In this document: positions 26,742 through 36,475 of the stretch, one piece after another
Numbering within the stretch: position 1 is the stretch's first letter
How the letters are laid out: the number at the start of each line of letters is the position of its first letter
Assembly: GCA_030064975.1 (NCBI GenBank)
Contig: JASJDX010000008.1
Coordinates: forward strand, 1 to 40,388
Direction: 5' to 3'
Length of the DNA stretch: 40,388 bases
From: Pleurocapsa sp. MO_192.B19
Lineage (GTDB): Bacteria; Cyanobacteriota; Cyanobacteriia; Cyanobacteriales; Xenococcaceae
The notes under the pieces: model-generated
Told to the model about the DNA's origin: nothing
The model's database searches: none
Seen by the model: the letters and a program-made list of their open reading frames with translations, nothing else
Translations under genes and position numbers: made by a program

Positions 26742-28460
26742 ATGAATTCTGAAATACCCTTAGGTTCTGTTATTCAAGGTTCTTTAACCAAAGGTCTAGA
26801 AGTAAGATTACATCCTGATGTGTCTGTGGAAGATATGCGCGTCGGTAAATTTTTGGTAGTGCAGGGGGTTAGGTCACGTTTCTTTTGTTTACTGACCGAT
26901 GTCTCTCTAGGAACTTCCAGCGATCGCATTATTGCTAATCCTCCTCCTATTGAAGATACTTTTTTACGGGATGTGTTGGCAGGAAGTGGTACTTATGGCA
27001 CAGTCGATCTTTCACCGATGCTAATGTTTACCCCTACAGCCACTAACAAAGATTTTTCTAGTCTTCCTATCGATACTCCTAAAGATACCAGTCTGGCTTC
27101 TTTTCAGGCACAAACTAGCACTGATATGGAGTTGTTACCTGTGAAAACAATTCCTGCTCACTTTAGTCAAGTTTACGAAGCTTCCGAAACTGACTTCCGC
27201 AGCGTTTTTGGTTGGGAAGATGACCCCTATCGCCGTAACTTTTCTATTGGTCGTCCTTTGGATATGGATGTACCTGTCTGTATCGATCTCGATCGCTTTG
27301 TTGAACGGAGTAATGGTATCTTTGGTAAATCTGGTACAGGTAAATCATTTTTAACCCGTCTGTTGATCTCTGGCATTATTCGCAAGGATGCAGCAGTCAA
27401 TCTAATGTTTGATATGCACTCGGAATATGGCTGGGAGGCGATGAAAGAAGGTAAACAGGTAAGCACTGTTAAAGGCTTGCGCCAGCTTTTCCCAGGAAAG
27501 GTAGAGATGTATACTCTTGACCCCGAATCTACCAAACGAAGGGGTGTTAGGGATGCTCAGGAACTTTATCTAAGTTACGATCAAATTGAAATTGAAGATT
27601 TAAAATTAGTCGCTAAAGAATTAGGTCTTTCTGAAGCAGCATTAGATAATGCCAACATTCTCTATAACGAATATGGCAGATCTTGGATTATGCGTTTGGT
27701 TAACATGACCAACGAAGACATCAAGATGTTTTGTGAAGCGAAACAAGGACACCAGGGTTCGATTTCTTCCTTGCAACGTAAACTGATGCGCTTCGATAGT
27801 CTTAAATATATTCGCTCAGCCTGTCCTCATAACTATATCGACCAATTGATCCAAGCTTTAGATGCAGGAAAAAATGTCATCATTGAATTTGGTTCGCAAT
27901 CTAATATGTTGTCTTATATGCTGGCGACAAATATGATTACCCGTCGTATCCATGCTAACTATGTCAAAAAAGCCGATCGCTTTCTGCAAACTAAAAACCC
28001 CCTTGATAAACCACGTCAATTGGTAATTACCATTGAAGAAGCACACCGTTTCCTTGATTCTAGTATCGTTCATCAAACCATTTTTGGTACGATCGCCCGT
28101 GAAATGCGGAAGTATTTTGTTACCCTACTAGTAGTAGATCAGCGTCCATCAGGAATTGATAACGAAGTGATGTCTCAAGTTGGTACTCGTGTCACCTGCT
28201 TACTTAACGACGAAAAGGATATTGAGGCGATCTTTACTGGGGTTTCTGGGGGAAGTAGTTTGCGCTCTGTTTTAGCTAAACTCGATTCTAAACAACAGGC
28301 TTTAGTATTGGGTCATGCTGTGCCGATGCCTGTGGTAGTTCGTACTAGAGCTTATGATGCACAATTTTATCGTGAAATTGGTGTTACTGATTGGGAAGAA
28401 ATGCCTAATGAAGAAGTATATGCAGCAGCAGAAATTGCCAAGGCAGATTTAGGGTTTTAA
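26742..28460 (+). CDS. HerA-like ATP-binding protein (HAS-barrel + DUF87 ATPase)
   Basis: N-term HAS-barrel-like; GIFGKSGTGKSFLTRLLISGI Walker A; LMFDMHSEYGWEA; LVITIEEAHRFL Walker B; VVDQRPSGIDNEVMSQVGTRVTCLL. Confidence 0.88.
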   Translation: MNSEIPLGSVIQGSLTKGLEVRLHPDVSVEDMRVGKFLVVQGVRSRFFCLLTDVSLGTSSDRIIANPPPIEDTFLRDVLAGSGTYGTVDLSPMLMFTPTATNKDFSSLPIDTPKDTSLASFQAQTSTDMELLPVKTIPAHFSQVYEASETDFRSVFGWEDDPYRRNFSIGRPLDMDVPVCIDLDRFVERSNGIFGKSGTGKSFLTRLLISGIIRKDAAVNLMFDMHSEYGWEAMKEGKQVSTVKGLRQLFPGKVEMYTLDPESTKRRGVRDAQELYLSYDQIEIEDLKLVAKELGLSEAALDNANILYNEYGRSWIMRLVNMTNEDIKMFCEAKQGHQGSISSLQRKLMRFDSLKYIRSACPHNYIDQLIQALDAGKNVIIEFGSQSNMLSYMLATNMITRRIHANYVKKADRFLQTKNPLDKPRQLVITIEEAHRFLDSSIVHQTIFGTIAREMRKYFVTLLVVDQRPSGIDNEVMSQVGTRVTCLLNDEKDIEAIFTGVSGGSSLRSVLAKLDSKQQALVLGHAVPMPVVVRTRAYDAQFYREIGVTDWEEMPNEEVYAAAEIAKADLGF

Positions 28461-28547
28461 ATTCTTAATTTTTCTTGAAGTATTAGCTAGTTTTAGCGGC
28501 AAATGAGACAGTAACACTCTTAGTCAACTGATTGTTTTATTATATTA

Positions 28548-28579
28548 GCGATCCGAAGGCTACGTGGAGCGTAATCGCC
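28548..28579. repeat. Dispersed palindromic repeat copy B
   Basis: gcgatccgaaggctacgtggagcgtaatcgcc; reverse complement matches 5911-5945 except in the middle. Confidence 0.75.
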
Positions 28580-29109
28580 TATAGTATTAATACTTTTAAA
28601 TATGCATCTAATCTGAATTAAAAAAAATTCAGTAATCCTTTTAAAGCTCTCATTTTTATCCATATACTTTTTGCTTCCTTACCTTTTATTGATTTGAGAA
28701 AAATAATAATTACAATCAGCTGCTGTTAAAATTAATTATCTGACAAAATCTCAGTTTATCATCTAATTAACTAGACTTTTTAGCAATTTACGCCACTGTT
28801 CAATAAGGATGAATGCTAAAAAAAACAACTTTTACCAAAAAAGTTTCTCTAACATAATTAATATTATAGATCTGTTTTTATAATAAAAAGTAATATTTAG
28901 ACTAGTTTACTAAAACTAAAATTGGCAGAGTAATTGGGCATAATAAATAGATTACTCGCTGAAGAAACAAACATAATTTATCGTTACTATGGGATTTACT
29001 ATTGCAACTTTACTATCTTTGATTCGTCATTTAGTTAAAATGGAAGTTGTATTTAAAATTTCGATATTACTAGAAAATATTAATAGACTTCAAGATTTAA
29101 ATTATTCTA

Positions 29110-29808
29110 ATGAAGAAAGTTATTTTATTAGCTGTACTAATTTTGTCAGCTTGTAGTCCTAAAACTGATAACACCCAATCTCAGACTATTAATCCTGCTG
29201 AAACTAGCCAAAGTAAGCTGATCGCCGAAAAGCCTGTAGCCCAACACCTCCTGATCTCATCAAATGGTATTGGCAAAGCAAAACTTGGGATGACGTTGGG
29301 TGAACTAAAACAGATATCTGATAGCAATACCGAATTTAAATTGATATCACCTTTTATGGTTGATATCAATGCGATCGCTGTTAGTGAAGATAGCATAGTC
29401 CAATATTACATTCTCTATGTTGCAGGAACGACTTCTCATCCCGATCAGGTAACTCCTACCGATGACGATCCAATTACAGCCTTGATGACAGATAACCACA
29501 ATTATCAAACAAAAGAAGGAGTTAAAGTCGGTACGTCAATCAAAGAAGCTGAGGAAATTTATGGCGATGCTATTCTGTCTTACAATATCGAAGGTGAATC
29601 CCGAGAATACATCACATTTAGCGACAAGATGCCAGAAAATCTGCGATTTAGAGCATCGTATTTTAGATTAATTTCCGATGGACTAGGTTTTTCGGGTATT
29701 TATCCAGAATATCCAGGAGTATCTTATACAACAGACAAGTTTCGCCAAGATGCAGCGATCGCCGCTATCGAAGTTTCCTGTACACCAGATAATTGTCCTC
29801 AAAAATAA
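29110..29808 (+). CDS. Hypothetical lipoprotein
   Basis: MKKVILLAVLILSACSPK lipobox; GIGKAKLGMTLGELKQ repeats GVKVGTSIKEAEEIYG pattern. Confidence 0.7.
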   Translation: MKKVILLAVLILSACSPKTDNTQSQTINPAETSQSKLIAEKPVAQHLLISSNGIGKAKLGMTLGELKQISDSNTEFKLISPFMVDINAIAVSEDSIVQYYILYVAGTTSHPDQVTPTDDDPITALMTDNHNYQTKEGVKVGTSIKEAEEIYGDAILSYNIEGESREYITFSDKMPENLRFRASYFRLISDGLGFSGIYPEYPGVSYTTDKFRQDAAIAAIEVSCTPDNCPQK

Positions 29809-29983
29809 TCATTTTCAATTTTTTGTCTATTAATACTAAATCCGATTAGTAAAAATAGCTTACAATAGCTTAAAATAACAGGTAAAACAACTAATATTAC
29901 CAATATTGAGAAATTGTCCAGTTATCATAGATTAGTCAAGGGCGATCGCGCTCCGCGCACTGGCAGAGCCAATCGTGCAACTT

Positions 29984-32359
29984 TCAAGAACTTCCAACCG
30001 TGAGCGAATCACCCTGACCGACTGGATAGAGTGCTGTGGGCAAAACTTCATCCATATGCTCGACCAAGACAAAGTGAAGTTGCTCTCGTGCCGAAGTAGG
30101 CACCTCCTTCAGGTCTCGTTCGTTCTCTTTCGGGAGGATGACAGTGCGCACTCCCGCACGCTGGGCGGCCAAGATCTTTTCTTTGATCCCACCCACCGCG
30201 AGTACTCTACCTCGCAGGGTAATTTCCCCCGTCATGGCCACCCGCTTGTAGGCGGGTCGCTTGGTCAGTGCTGAAATCAAAGCTGTAGCGAGAGTAATGC
30301 CTGCTGAAGGGCCATCTTTGGGAATTGCTCCGGCAGGTACGTGGATGTGCACGTCATATTTTTTGTGGAACTCTTCGGGCATTTCCAGTTCGCCCGCTTT
30401 CGAGCGGGCATAGGTTAGTGCCGCTTTGGCTGACTCCTGCATTACCTTTCCTAGATGACCAGTTAAGGTTAGATTGCCTTTACCTGGAACCAGTGCTGTC
30501 TCAATTAAAAGTAAGTCTCCCCCAGTCGGCGTCCAGGCTAGTCCAGTTGCCACCCCACATTCATCTTTACCTAGATGAACTTCGGCTCGAAAAGGCGGAG
30601 ATTCTAATAATTCTTCCAGCTCGTTGGCATTGACGGTAAAAGGACCAAGTTCTCCAGTTGCTACCCTACAGGCAATCTTGCGACACACTGAGCCAATCTG
30701 GCGTTCTAAATTTCTGACCCCCGCCTCACGAGTATACTCTCTAATTAGGCGTTGCAGGACTGCCTCATTGATGGTTAATTGTTCTGCTTGGAGACCGCTC
30801 TCGTCTATCTGGCGGGGAATCAGGTAGCGACGGGCAATATGTAATTTCTCGTCCTCGGTATAACCTGGCAGTTCCAAAACTTCCATCCGATCCAGCAGTG
30901 CTGGCGGGATAGTATCGGTAAGGTTAGCCGTGCAAATGAACATGACCTTTCTCAGATCGAAGGGTAGATCCAGATAATGATCCAGAAAGGCGTGGTTCTG
31001 CTCCGGGTCGAGCACTTCCAAAAGAGCTGCCGCTGGATCTCCTTGAAAACCAACTGTCAGCTTATCTACCTCGTCGAGCATAAAAACTGGGTTGTTGGAC
31101 TCGGCACGGCGCAATTGCTGAATAATGCGTCCCGGTAACGCTCCAATATAAGTGCGGCGGTGACCTCGAATCTCGGCTTCATCCCGCATCCCACCTAGGG
31201 AGAAGCGGACAAATTTACGACCTAAAGCCCGCGCAATCGACTGACCCAAGCTAGTTTTGCCCACTCCTGGAGGGCCGACAAAACAGAGAATTGGTCCTTT
31301 GGCCTCTGGTTTCAACTTACGCACAGCCAGATATTCCAGGATGCGCTGCTTCACTTTGTCAAGATTGTAATGATCTTCGTCCAATACCCAGCGAGCTCTA
31401 GTCAAATCGAGGAGATCTTCCGTACTTATCTGCCAAGGCAGGCTCAGGAGCCAATCTAGATAGGTGCGAACCATAGTGTATTCTGCGGCGGCTGGTAACA
31501 TCTGAGCAAGTCGCTTTAGTTCTCGCTCTGCTTCTTTGTAGACTTCCTCCGGTAGCTCCGTAGCTGCCAGCTTTTGGCGCAGCTCGTCGATCTCTGCTTC
31601 TTGCTCGTTTTGCTCTCCTAGTTCGTGGCGAATGGTTTCTAACTGTTGGCGCAGGACGTACTCTCGTTGTGCTTGGGCCATTTCTTTTTGGGCTTTCTGT
31701 CCAACTGTCAAAATCTCCTTTTCTCGATTCAAGATAGAAACAATCTGCCGCAGCCGTTCGGTCACGTCCAAAGTGTCTAGAATTTGTTGCTGCTCTTCTA
31801 GTTTCAGACCAAGGGTGGCTGCAATACAATCAGCAAGTGTTCCTGGTTCTTTTACTTTGGTAGCTGCCGAGACGAGTTCAGAGGAAAGATAAGGAGCTAG
31901 ATTAACTACCTCTTGGAGAAGTCCCAGAGCAGACCGAGCCAGTCCCTCTAGTTCGACGCTAGATTCTACTCTCTCGTTAAAAACTTGAACTGAGGCTAGG
32001 GGATAGGGTTCAGTCTGATTTACCTGTCCTAGCTGAACGCGAGCTAGCCCCTGCACGTGCAATTGCAAGCTGCCGTCGGGAAGTCGGATTAAGCCTAGTA
32101 CTTGGGCCGCAGTCCCTGTTTTGCCTAACGCTAATAGATCTAACTCTTCGTTCTGTTGTCCCTTATACCAAAATAAAGCAATGACTTTCTGAGTTAACAA
32201 AGTATCATCGATCATTTTTACCCAGAGCTCACCTCCCACGATCAAAGAAGACAATCTCATAAAAGGGTAAATAACTACTTCCTGGATGGGAAGTAAAGGT
32301 AAAATTGAGGGGATGTCAGGTTTCTGTTGGACGACCTTAGAAGTTTCAGCACGATTCAT
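29984..32359 (-). CDS. lon: ATP-dependent Lon protease (LonA)
   Basis: N-domain [15 protein letters not shown]; Walker [44 protein letters not shown]; catalytic PKDGPSAGI and [19 protein letters not shown]. Confidence 0.97.
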   Translation of the reverse strand: MNRAETSKVVQQKPDIPSILPLLPIQEVVIYPFMRLSSLIVGGELWVKMIDDTLLTQKVIALFWYKGQQNEELDLLALGKTGTAAQVLGLIRLPDGSLQLHVQGLARVQLGQVNQTEPYPLASVQVFNERVESSVELEGLARSALGLLQEVVNLAPYLSSELVSAATKVKEPGTLADCIAATLGLKLEEQQQILDTLDVTERLRQIVSILNREKEILTVGQKAQKEMAQAQREYVLRQQLETIRHELGEQNEQEAEIDELRQKLAATELPEEVYKEAERELKRLAQMLPAAAEYTMVRTYLDWLLSLPWQISTEDLLDLTRARWVLDEDHYNLDKVKQRILEYLAVRKLKPEAKGPILCFVGPPGVGKTSLGQSIARALGRKFVRFSLGGMRDEAEIRGHRRTYIGALPGRIIQQLRRAESNNPVFMLDEVDKLTVGFQGDPAAALLEVLDPEQNHAFLDHYLDLPFDLRKVMFICTANLTDTIPPALLDRMEVLELPGYTEDEKLHIARRYLIPRQIDESGLQAEQLTINEAVLQRLIREYTREAGVRNLERQIGSVCRKIACRVATGELGPFTVNANELEELLESPPFRAEVHLGKDECGVATGLAWTPTGGDLLLIETALVPGKGNLTLTGHLGKVMQESAKAALTYARSKAGELEMPEEFHKKYDVHIHVPAGAIPKDGPSAGITLATALISALTKRPAYKRVAMTGEITLRGRVLAVGGIKEKILAAQRAGVRTVILPKENERDLKEVPTSAREQLHFVLVEHMDEVLPTALYPVGQGDSLTVGSS

Positions 32360-32832
32360 GACAGCGATTCTCCTTGGAGATTGATACGGACGGTCAGAGG
32401 CGGTAGGGGAGTAGTTCCCTGTTTAAGCAGCTGGATCTCCAGCAAACCGTCACGGTAGCTAGCCTGTATCTGCTTGGGGTCAATTGGTCTCGGCAGGGAA
32501 ACCTCAAACAAAAAGGGCTCCGACCAGATTTCCAGTTGATGAACTTTTTGAACTTTTTTCGGTATGATTCCTGGTCGCTGACCCTGGATGACCAGTAGCT
32601 TTGGTTCTAGTTGAACGATTGTCTTCTCAGGATCGATCCCAGCTAGTTCAGCTATAATCACAACTGCCTCTCCTGTTTCGTAGACATTGACCGCTGGTCG
32701 CCATGGTTCGAGAGCAAAGGATGGCATCAGACGCTGGGCACTGGCGACTTGATGTATGTGGTTCAGAAAGCGCTCCACTACCAGCGTCCACTCTTCCATT
32801 TGCTTGATGAGGTGCTCTCGCTCTTGATTCAT
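32356..32832 (-). CDS. Small heat-shock protein Hsp20 (alpha-crystallin domain)
   Basis: [41 protein letters not shown]...[29 protein letters not shown]. Confidence 0.92.
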   Translation of the reverse strand: MNQEREHLIKQMEEWTLVVERFLNHIHQVASAQRLMPSFALEPWRPAVNVYETGEAVVIIAELAGIDPEKTIVQLEPKLLVIQGQRPGIIPKKVQKVHQLEIWSEPFLFEVSLPRPIDPKQIQASYRDGLLEIQLLKQGTTPLPPLTVRINLQGESLS

Positions 32833-33003
32833 CTCTTTGCTCCTACTGCGATTATCACAAAAATTTGCTCCTTCTTCTCAAGGGACCACTAACTTGCCAT
32901 CAGAAACTTATTTGCTTAAGCTAAAAACTAAATTAATCCAGTCAATTTTGCTAACCTAGTTTTTTGCTCCCTCAAAACAAACTTGATGACCTACTAGACT
33001 ATT

Positions 33004-33966
33004 TCAGACAGCTTCATCATTGAGACAATGTCCAGCTTGATTTAGCTTGGTCATCTGTGCGGTTGATAAGGTTATGTTTAGTGCGCCTAAATTTTCCTGC
33101 ATATGTTCGGGATTTCCTGCCGAGAAAACAGGAAGTAGGGGAGGTTGGCGATGCATCATCCAAGCTAGAATTATTTGATTGACAGTCGCCCCCTGTTCCC
33201 GTGCAACTTCTTGTAATACCTCTAGTCGTACATCAGTATCAGGACCAAGGTAGGGTGAAGGGATTGGGCGATCGCTACGGACATAAGCACCACGCAGCAA
33301 AGGAGTGTAGGGCAACATGGTTTTACCTCTAGCATCGCAATAACTGATCAAATTTTCGTCGATGAGTCGTTGTACTCCAAAATCTGCACCTGGACTGGGT
33401 CGTAGATAAGTGAAACGCTGCTCTACACATGTGAAGTTGACCCATCCCTTCTCAGCACAGAGGGCATCGGCATCAGCTAAACGCCATGCTAGATAATTAC
33501 TAGCTCCAATAAAACGAACTTTACCATCTTTTACTAGTCGATCGAAGGCGGATAGAGTTTCCTCTAGGGGTGTGTTACTGTCATCGTGGTGGGCATAGAA
33601 CAGATCTATACGATCTGTGCCTAACTGTCTGAGACTATTTTCACATTCGGCAATGATGGTTGAAGCTGCCAAGCCTTCAGGAACGTCTCCATAACCAAAG
33701 CCTACCTTAGTTGCGATAAAAAGATCATCTCGATTATTGCGTTCGCGCAGCCAGCGTCCAATAGTTACTTGGCTTTCACCTCCCTTACCCTGAGTACACC
33801 AGCGGTCGTAGCTGTTGGCTGTGTCAATGAAGTTACCTCCAGCCTCAACATACATATCCATTAGTTGAGCAGATTGCTCATAATTATTTCTCGTGCCAAA
33901 ACGAAGAGTACCAAGGCACAAACAACTCACCTCAACTCCTGTCTGGCTAAGCTGAATCTTTTTCAT
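33004..33966 (-). CDS. Aldo/keto reductase
   Basis: FIDTANSYDRW, LFIATKVGFGYG, DRIDLFYAHHDD, FIGASNYLAWRL, ILAWMMHRQPPLLPVFSAGNPEHMQENLGA. Confidence 0.92.
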   Translation of the reverse strand: MKKIQLSQTGVEVSCLCLGTLRFGTRNNYEQSAQLMDMYVEAGGNFIDTANSYDRWCTQGKGGESQVTIGRWLRERNNRDDLFIATKVGFGYGDVPEGLAASTIIAECENSLRQLGTDRIDLFYAHHDDSNTPLEETLSAFDRLVKDGKVRFIGASNYLAWRLADADALCAEKGWVNFTCVEQRFTYLRPSPGADFGVQRLIDENLISYCDARGKTMLPYTPLLRGAYVRSDRPIPSPYLGPDTDVRLEVLQEVAREQGATVNQIILAWMMHRQPPLLPVFSAGNPEHMQENLGALNITLSTAQMTKLNQAGHCLNDEAV

Positions 33967-34201
33967 AGCTACTTCTTTTTTCTGTTAAGTTTTCTGGTGG
34001 ATAATTTTTCTGACGTGTTAATAGTTAATCCTCTGTTGCTGTTCCAAATAGCAAGCTTAAATCCTTCATATTTAAGATTAGGAAAAAAGCTTGAGGAAGT
34101 TGTGAAGGATTAAGAAACAGCATTACAGCGTCATATCCAAGCTAGGCTTGATATAGATATGTAATAGATAGATATGTAATAGATTTAATAAATTCTGGAG
34201 G

Positions 34202-36175
34202 GTGGTCATGTTGAGGTTAAAAATAAATTCACAACCAGAAACAACAGAAAAAAATCTAAAATCTAAAGATTGGACGAGAATTCGTTACTATCGAAAACCA
34301 GATTACACCAGACCGCTATTAGAAATTCCCCAACTCGCTCGCCAAAGAATTTTCCAGCGATTCCGTTTTCTGTATGGAGAAAACTTGGCGAATCAATATT
34401 TGCCTGAATTAGAGCGGATTATGCAAGTTTTCTATGCCTATAAACCACCAGAACTAATCCAAGCTGAGCAAGAATTAATCCCAGCCAATCGCTTTACAGA
34501 GAAGGACTTAATTTTAATTACTTATGGAGACCTTCTTTCTAGTGAGTCCAGCTCACCTCTGGCAACCTTGGCTAACTTTTTGGCACAAGTTCCCGGATTT
34601 AAGAAGGCGATCAATACTTTGCATATCCTGCCCTTTTTTCCTTATTCTTCCGATCATGGATTTTCGATTACCGATTTTCGCACTGTAGATCCCAAATTAG
34701 GTGATTGGCAAGATATTGAAGAAATTGGCGATTCTTATCAGCTGATGTTTGATGCAGTGTGCAACCATATATCATCTCAAAGTATTGCCTTTCAAGAAAT
34801 GCTCAATGGAAATCCCGTTTATCAAGATATTGCTACTGTCTATCGTTCTCCCGAAGAATTAACCCCACAACAACGTCAAATTATCGTTCGTCCTCGTACC
34901 TGCGATCTCCTCACAAAATTTCAAGCTATTGATGGAGCAGTCTGGGTTTGGACAACGTTTTCCCCTGACCAGATTGACCTTAATTATCAAAATCCCAAGG
35001 TGCTGCTGTGGGTCATTGAAACCTTGTTACTCTATATCCGTCGTGGAGCCGACCTGATTCGTTTAGATGCGGTAACTTATTTATGGGAAATCCCTGGAAC
35101 GCCCTGTGCTAATTTGGAGCAAACTCATGAGACGATTAAACTCTTGCGCGATATTTTTAATGTTGTCGCTCCAGGAGTCGCTGTGATCACAGAAACCAAC
35201 ATTTCTCATCAACAAAATATTGCTTATTTTGGCAATGGTCACGATGAGGCGCAGATGGTCTATAATTTTGCCTTACCTCCTCTAGTACTACATACTTTTT
35301 ATCGCGAAGATTCAACTGCTCTGTCCTTATGGGCTAAAGAATTACAGTTCCCTTCAGCAACTACAACTTATCTCAATATATTAGATACTCACGATGGTAT
35401 TGGATTGATGGGCGTAAAAAACATTCTCTCCTCTAAAGACATCCAGTTCCTGATTAACCAAGCCAGAGAACACGGCGCTTTTGTTTCGTATCGTACTGCA
35501 GTAAATGGTCAAGATGAACCCTACGAAATTAACACCACCTGGTTTAGTGCCTTGAACTTAGATAGTAGCAACGAAGATCTAACTCTTCAAATTAAGCGTT
35601 TTGTCGCTACCCGTAGCATTGCTCTGGTACTCAGAGGTGTGCCAGGAATTTACCTGCACGGTTTGATTGGCAGCACCAACGATGTAGATGCTGTTTTGCA
35701 AACTAAATCTAAACGAGATATTAATCGCCAAATCATTAACGAAACTGAACTCTATGATGAACTCAAGATACCAAGCTCCAAATTATCTCAGCTGACTCTT
35801 TATCTGGGCAGAATCCTGCAAATTAGAGTTCGACAGTCAGCCTTTCATCCCAATGGGTCACAACAAATTTTGCTGCTCTCACCAGAATGTTTTGTAGTTC
35901 TACGTATTGCTCCGAATTGTGAAGAACATATTTTGACCCTAACCAATGTTACTAATAAAGTTTGTCAAATTGAAGTTCCTCTCTCTCAGCTTCAGCTAGA
36001 GAATTCTAATTCGATTACCTGTGCTACTCCAGACGATACTTATTGGTACGATTTAGTCGGAACAAGGGGATGGAGAGTTCAAGCACAAAAATTAACCATA
36101 GTCTTGCAGCCATACGACATTGTCTGGCTGATTCCTTTTGTTGAATTAGAGAGAAATATTGAAAATCAAGAATAG
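34202..36175 (+). CDS. GH13 subfamily 18-type sugar phosphorylase (sucrose/glucosylglycerate phosphorylase-like)
   Basis: LHILPFFPYSSDHGFSITDFRTVDPKLGDW, LMFDAVCNHISSQS, GADLIRLDAVTYLWE, VITETNISHQQN, LDTHDGIG. Confidence 0.88.
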   Translation: MVMLRLKINSQPETTEKNLKSKDWTRIRYYRKPDYTRPLLEIPQLARQRIFQRFRFLYGENLANQYLPELERIMQVFYAYKPPELIQAEQELIPANRFTEKDLILITYGDLLSSESSSPLATLANFLAQVPGFKKAINTLHILPFFPYSSDHGFSITDFRTVDPKLGDWQDIEEIGDSYQLMFDAVCNHISSQSIAFQEMLNGNPVYQDIATVYRSPEELTPQQRQIIVRPRTCDLLTKFQAIDGAVWVWTTFSPDQIDLNYQNPKVLLWVIETLLLYIRRGADLIRLDAVTYLWEIPGTPCANLEQTHETIKLLRDIFNVVAPGVAVITETNISHQQNIAYFGNGHDEAQMVYNFALPPLVLHTFYREDSTALSLWAKELQFPSATTTYLNILDTHDGIGLMGVKNILSSKDIQFLINQAREHGAFVSYRTAVNGQDEPYEINTTWFSALNLDSSNEDLTLQIKRFVATRSIALVLRGVPGIYLHGLIGSTNDVDAVLQTKSKRDINRQIINETELYDELKIPSSKLSQLTLYLGRILQIRVRQSAFHPNGSQQILLLSPECFVVLRIAPNCEEHILTLTNVTNKVCQIEVPLSQLQLENSNSITCATPDDTYWYDLVGTRGWRVQAQKLTIVLQPYDIVWLIPFVELERNIENQE

Positions 36176-36230
36176 CTAATGACGCTTGATATGAATTAAG
36201 AAAATTAATTGGCCATAAAAACCTTAATTA

Positions 36231-36299
36231 TTAGACCTCTTTAGCTTCATAGGCATTAATTATTCGTTGCCGTAGGTCAATTGAATAAGGAGCAGGCAT
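36231..36299 (-). pseudogene. IS630-family transposase N-terminal fragment (22 codons)
   Basis: Minus strand from ATG 36299: MPAPYSIDLRQRIINAYEAKEV*; MPAPYS.DLR is a typical IS630 transposase N-terminus. Confidence 0.65.
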
Positions 36300-36418
36300 C
36301 AATTTTAATCTGTTTTGTACTCTTTTAGCTTATCTGTTTTTTGGTCTACTCAACTGAAAACTGCTGTAAATAACTATATTCTTTCTCTAGGGAATGTGTT
36401 TCTGGGAAGTTTTAGAGC

Positions 36419-36458
36419 AAGAGCGATCGCGACTCTTATCTGAGTCGCGATCGCTCTT
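36419..36458. repeat. Perfect 17-bp-stem palindrome carrying two HIP1 sites
   Basis: aagagcgatcgcgactc-ttatct-gagtcgcgatcgctctt. Confidence 0.9.
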
Positions 36459-36475
36459 CACAAGGGATGGATTAG

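Noticed and set aside
26742-28460. HerA considered as part of a phage-defence island
   Set aside because: Neighbouring genes (AKR, GT2, lipoprotein) lack defence effectors such as Sir2, nuclease or TIR domains; kept only as an orphan HerA observation.
28989-29110. Short ORF MGFTIATLLSLIRHLVKMEVV... upstream of the lipoprotein
   Set aside because: Runs out of frame into the lipoprotein gene; no family resemblance, likely chance in AT-rich DNA.
29975-30274. 99-aa plus-strand ORF overlapping the lon 3' end
   Set aside because: Antisense to conserved Lon C-terminal sequence; no family similarity.
30325-31892. ORFs antisense to lon (30325-30633 +, 30624-30827 +, 31632-31892 +) and the 31398-31829 alternate-frame ORF
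   Set aside because: Shadow ORFs in a GC-rich gene; no recognisable domains, and lon itself is a complete well-conserved frame.
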